From GWF2-43-63 sp964559205 (GTDB lineage: Bacteria; Bacteroidota; Bacteroidia; Bacteroidales; DTU049), in contig CAZLHV010000070.1 of assembly GCA_964559205.1 (NCBI GenBank), positions 1 to 14,124 of the forward strand: a DNA stretch of 14,124 bases. Direction: 5' to 3'. Below, in pieces: positions 12,821 to 14,124 of the stretch. Position numbers and translations under genes: made by a program. The notes beneath the pieces are model-generated. The model had not been told where the DNA came from. It did not search any database and saw nothing but the letters and a program-made list of their open reading frames with translations. Position 1 is the first letter of the stretch; each line of letters begins with the position of its first letter.

Positions 12821-14124
12821 GCCAAAAGCCTCAGGAATTGTCAATTGGGTATTGCTGCTCATCTTGGCTACTGCTGCAATAGTCAGACTCTGGAGGTTTT
12901 GGGAAATTCCTTTTACTTACGATGAGTTCAGTGCATTGTTTAGAACTCAGTTTAGTGGTTTTTCGGAGATGATCGCACATGGAGCAAGAGTTGACGGACA
13001 CCCGGCAGGCATACAAACATTTTTATATTTCTATGTTCAGATAGTTGGTTTCAATGAAGCCCTGATTAAGTTACCTTTTATCGCATCGGGAATTGCTGCT
13101 GTCTATCTCACTTACAAGATAGGCAAAGAATGGTTTTCAGAAAACACTGGCCTCCTTGCGGCCACAACTATGGCGATACTGCATTATACAATAGTATATA
13201 GCCAAATTGCCCGACCATACAGCAGTGGTCTGTTTTTTACACTTCTCATGTTGCTGGGATGGTCGAGGCTGACCTTGACAGGGATCGGCAAAAAACGAAA
13301 TCAGTATATTTATTTTATTCTTGGAGGAGCCCTCTGCCTATACAATCATCATTTCTCAGGTCTCATGGTTGTTTTGGCCTCTATCTATGGTTTGTTCCTG
13401 CTTCGTGGCAAAAACCTTAAGCATTACATGTTTGCTTGTGCTGCCATCGTTGTACTCTATCTTCCGCATATCGAAATTTTCTTCCATCAGCTCAGCTTGG
13501 GAGGGATCGGACAATGGCTCAACAAACCCGATGCGGTATTTTTTGTGGATTATGTCAGGTACATTTTTCATTTCTCTCCGCCAACTTTTGCCTTGTTTGC
13601 AGGCATGATGGCCTTCGGTTTATTCATATCCATTGCCAAAAAGCAATTTAGGTTTAAAAAAACCCATATCGCAGCTCTTTTCCTTGGGCTTACTCCTGCA
13701 ATAACCGGATTCTTCTATTCGGTGTACGTTGCGCCCCTACTTCAATTCTCCATTCTGCTTTTTTCATTTCCACTTCTTCTGATTCTGGCATTCAGTGTTT
13801 TCGAGCCTGTGAAAAGGATACACACATTGTTTTTCATAGCTGGGTGGTCTCTAATGTTGCTTTATTCGCTCATTTTTATCAGACAGCACTATCATTTCTT
13901 CTACCGCTATCCCTATCAGGAGGCTATGAAAGAAATTAAAGCATTCACAGATGATCATTCAGCTGACTCAACCCTTGTTTTATGCAATTTCCGCCCCGAA
14001 ATCACGCAGTTCTATCAACATAAATATCAGCTTCCTGCAGAATTATGTTTTGTGAATCCCGATTCGGTTCAAGACCTGAACCAAATGCACTTTCTACTTG
14101 CAGAAAAGCACTTCAAATATCTGA
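12813..14124 (+). CDS. GT-C (family 39-like) membrane glycosyltransferase, 3' end missing
   Basis: The frame is open from the ATG at 12813 to the window edge, giving 437 visible residues and no stop. It is a polytopic protein whose first membrane segment (about 11-26) is followed by the short TYDEFSAL loop containing D37-E38, the acidic pair typical of the first extracytoplasmic loop in GT39/PMT-like enzymes. H63-P64 and the SQIARPYSSGL segment (130-140) are also typical of this family. Many further hydrophobic segments follow, then a soluble C-terminal part (LVLCNFRPEI...). Such enzymes transfer sugars from polyprenyl-phosphate donors to lipids or proteins outside the cytoplasmic membrane. 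It overlaps the acyltransferase gene by 8 bp, suggesting coupled translation and perhaps a shared envelope-lipid task. The acceptor is unknown. Confidence 0.85.
   Translation, partial: MNKPKASGIVNWVLLLILATAAIVRLWRFWEIPFTYDEFSALFRTQFSGFSEMIAHGARVDGHPAGIQTFLYFYVQIVGFNEALIKLPFIASGIAAVYLTYKIGKEWFSENTGLLAATTMAILHYTIVYSQIARPYSSGLFFTLLMLLGWSRLTLTGIGKKRNQYIYFILGGALCLYNHHFSGLMVVLASIYGLFLLRGKNLKHYMFACAAIVVLYLPHIEIFFHQLSLGGIGQWLNKPDAVFFVDYVRYIFHFSPPTFALFAGMMAFGLFISIAKKQFRFKKTHIAALFLGLTPAITGFFYSVYVAPLLQFSILLFSFPLLLILAFSVFEPVKRIHTLFFIAGWSLMLLYSLIFIRQHYHFFYRYPYQEAMKEIKAFTDDHSADSTLVLCNFRPEITQFYQHKYQLPAELCFVNPDSVQDLNQMHFLLAEKHFKYL

Noticed and set aside
1..14124. CRISPR arrays, insertion sequences, tRNA or rRNA genes, phage genes
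   Set aside because: No regularly spaced repeats, transposase-like frames, terminal inverted repeats or tRNA-like cloverleaf sequences were noticed on either strand.

Overview
The window reads as Bacteroidetes (Bacteroidota) chromosome, probably from an anaerobic or facultative member related to the Bacteroidales. Four lines of evidence support this. A secreted subtilase carries a type IX secretion (T9SS) C-terminal sorting domain. A DUF3822-like gene sits directly in front of rsmD. The acyltransferase has the HRDIVLD motif I associate with this phylum. Several gene starts are preceded by the Bacteroidetes -7 box TAnnTTTG, and most genes lack a Shine-Dalgarno sequence. Assignment below phylum is inference.

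Left part (1-5640): a nickel/hydrogen module. The + strand begins with the last 65 codons of an energy-coupling (CbiO/NikO-type) transporter ATPase that has a strongly histidine-rich tail. Convergent to it, on the - strand, is a complete NAD+-reducing group 3d [NiFe]-hydrogenase cluster transcribed leftward as hoxF-hoxU-hoxY-hoxH, followed by the hydrogenase maturation endopeptidase (hoxW-like). HoxF and HoxU form the NAD(H)/FMN diaphorase, HoxY and HoxH form the hydrogenase, and the protease removes the 24-residue HoxH tail after nickel insertion. The ATPase plausibly supplies the nickel. A strong intrinsic terminator separates hoxH from the protease gene, which has its own promoter-like tandem repeat. 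No hyp maturation genes lie in the window.

Middle (5641-7907): about 200 bp with little content, then a leftward housekeeping operon. It encodes a pilin-like-architecture membrane protein of unknown function, a DUF3822-like protein, and RsmD (16S rRNA guanine-N2 methyltransferase). The genes overlap or nearly touch.

Right part (7908-14124): a leftward pair of a secreted T9SS subtilase and a double-domain universal stress protein, overlapping by 4 bp. Diverging from these on the + strand is a glycerolipid-type acyltransferase overlapping by 8 bp a GT-C (family 39-like) membrane glycosyltransferase that runs off the right edge. The divergent promoter region holds an apparently orphan terminator-like hairpin.

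I found no wholly new system. The points most worth a second look are the uncoupling of the protease gene from the hox operon by terminator plus promoter repeat, the structured hox leader, the loss of the NuoE-type cluster ligands in HoxF, and the pilin-like protein in front of DUF3822/rsmD.
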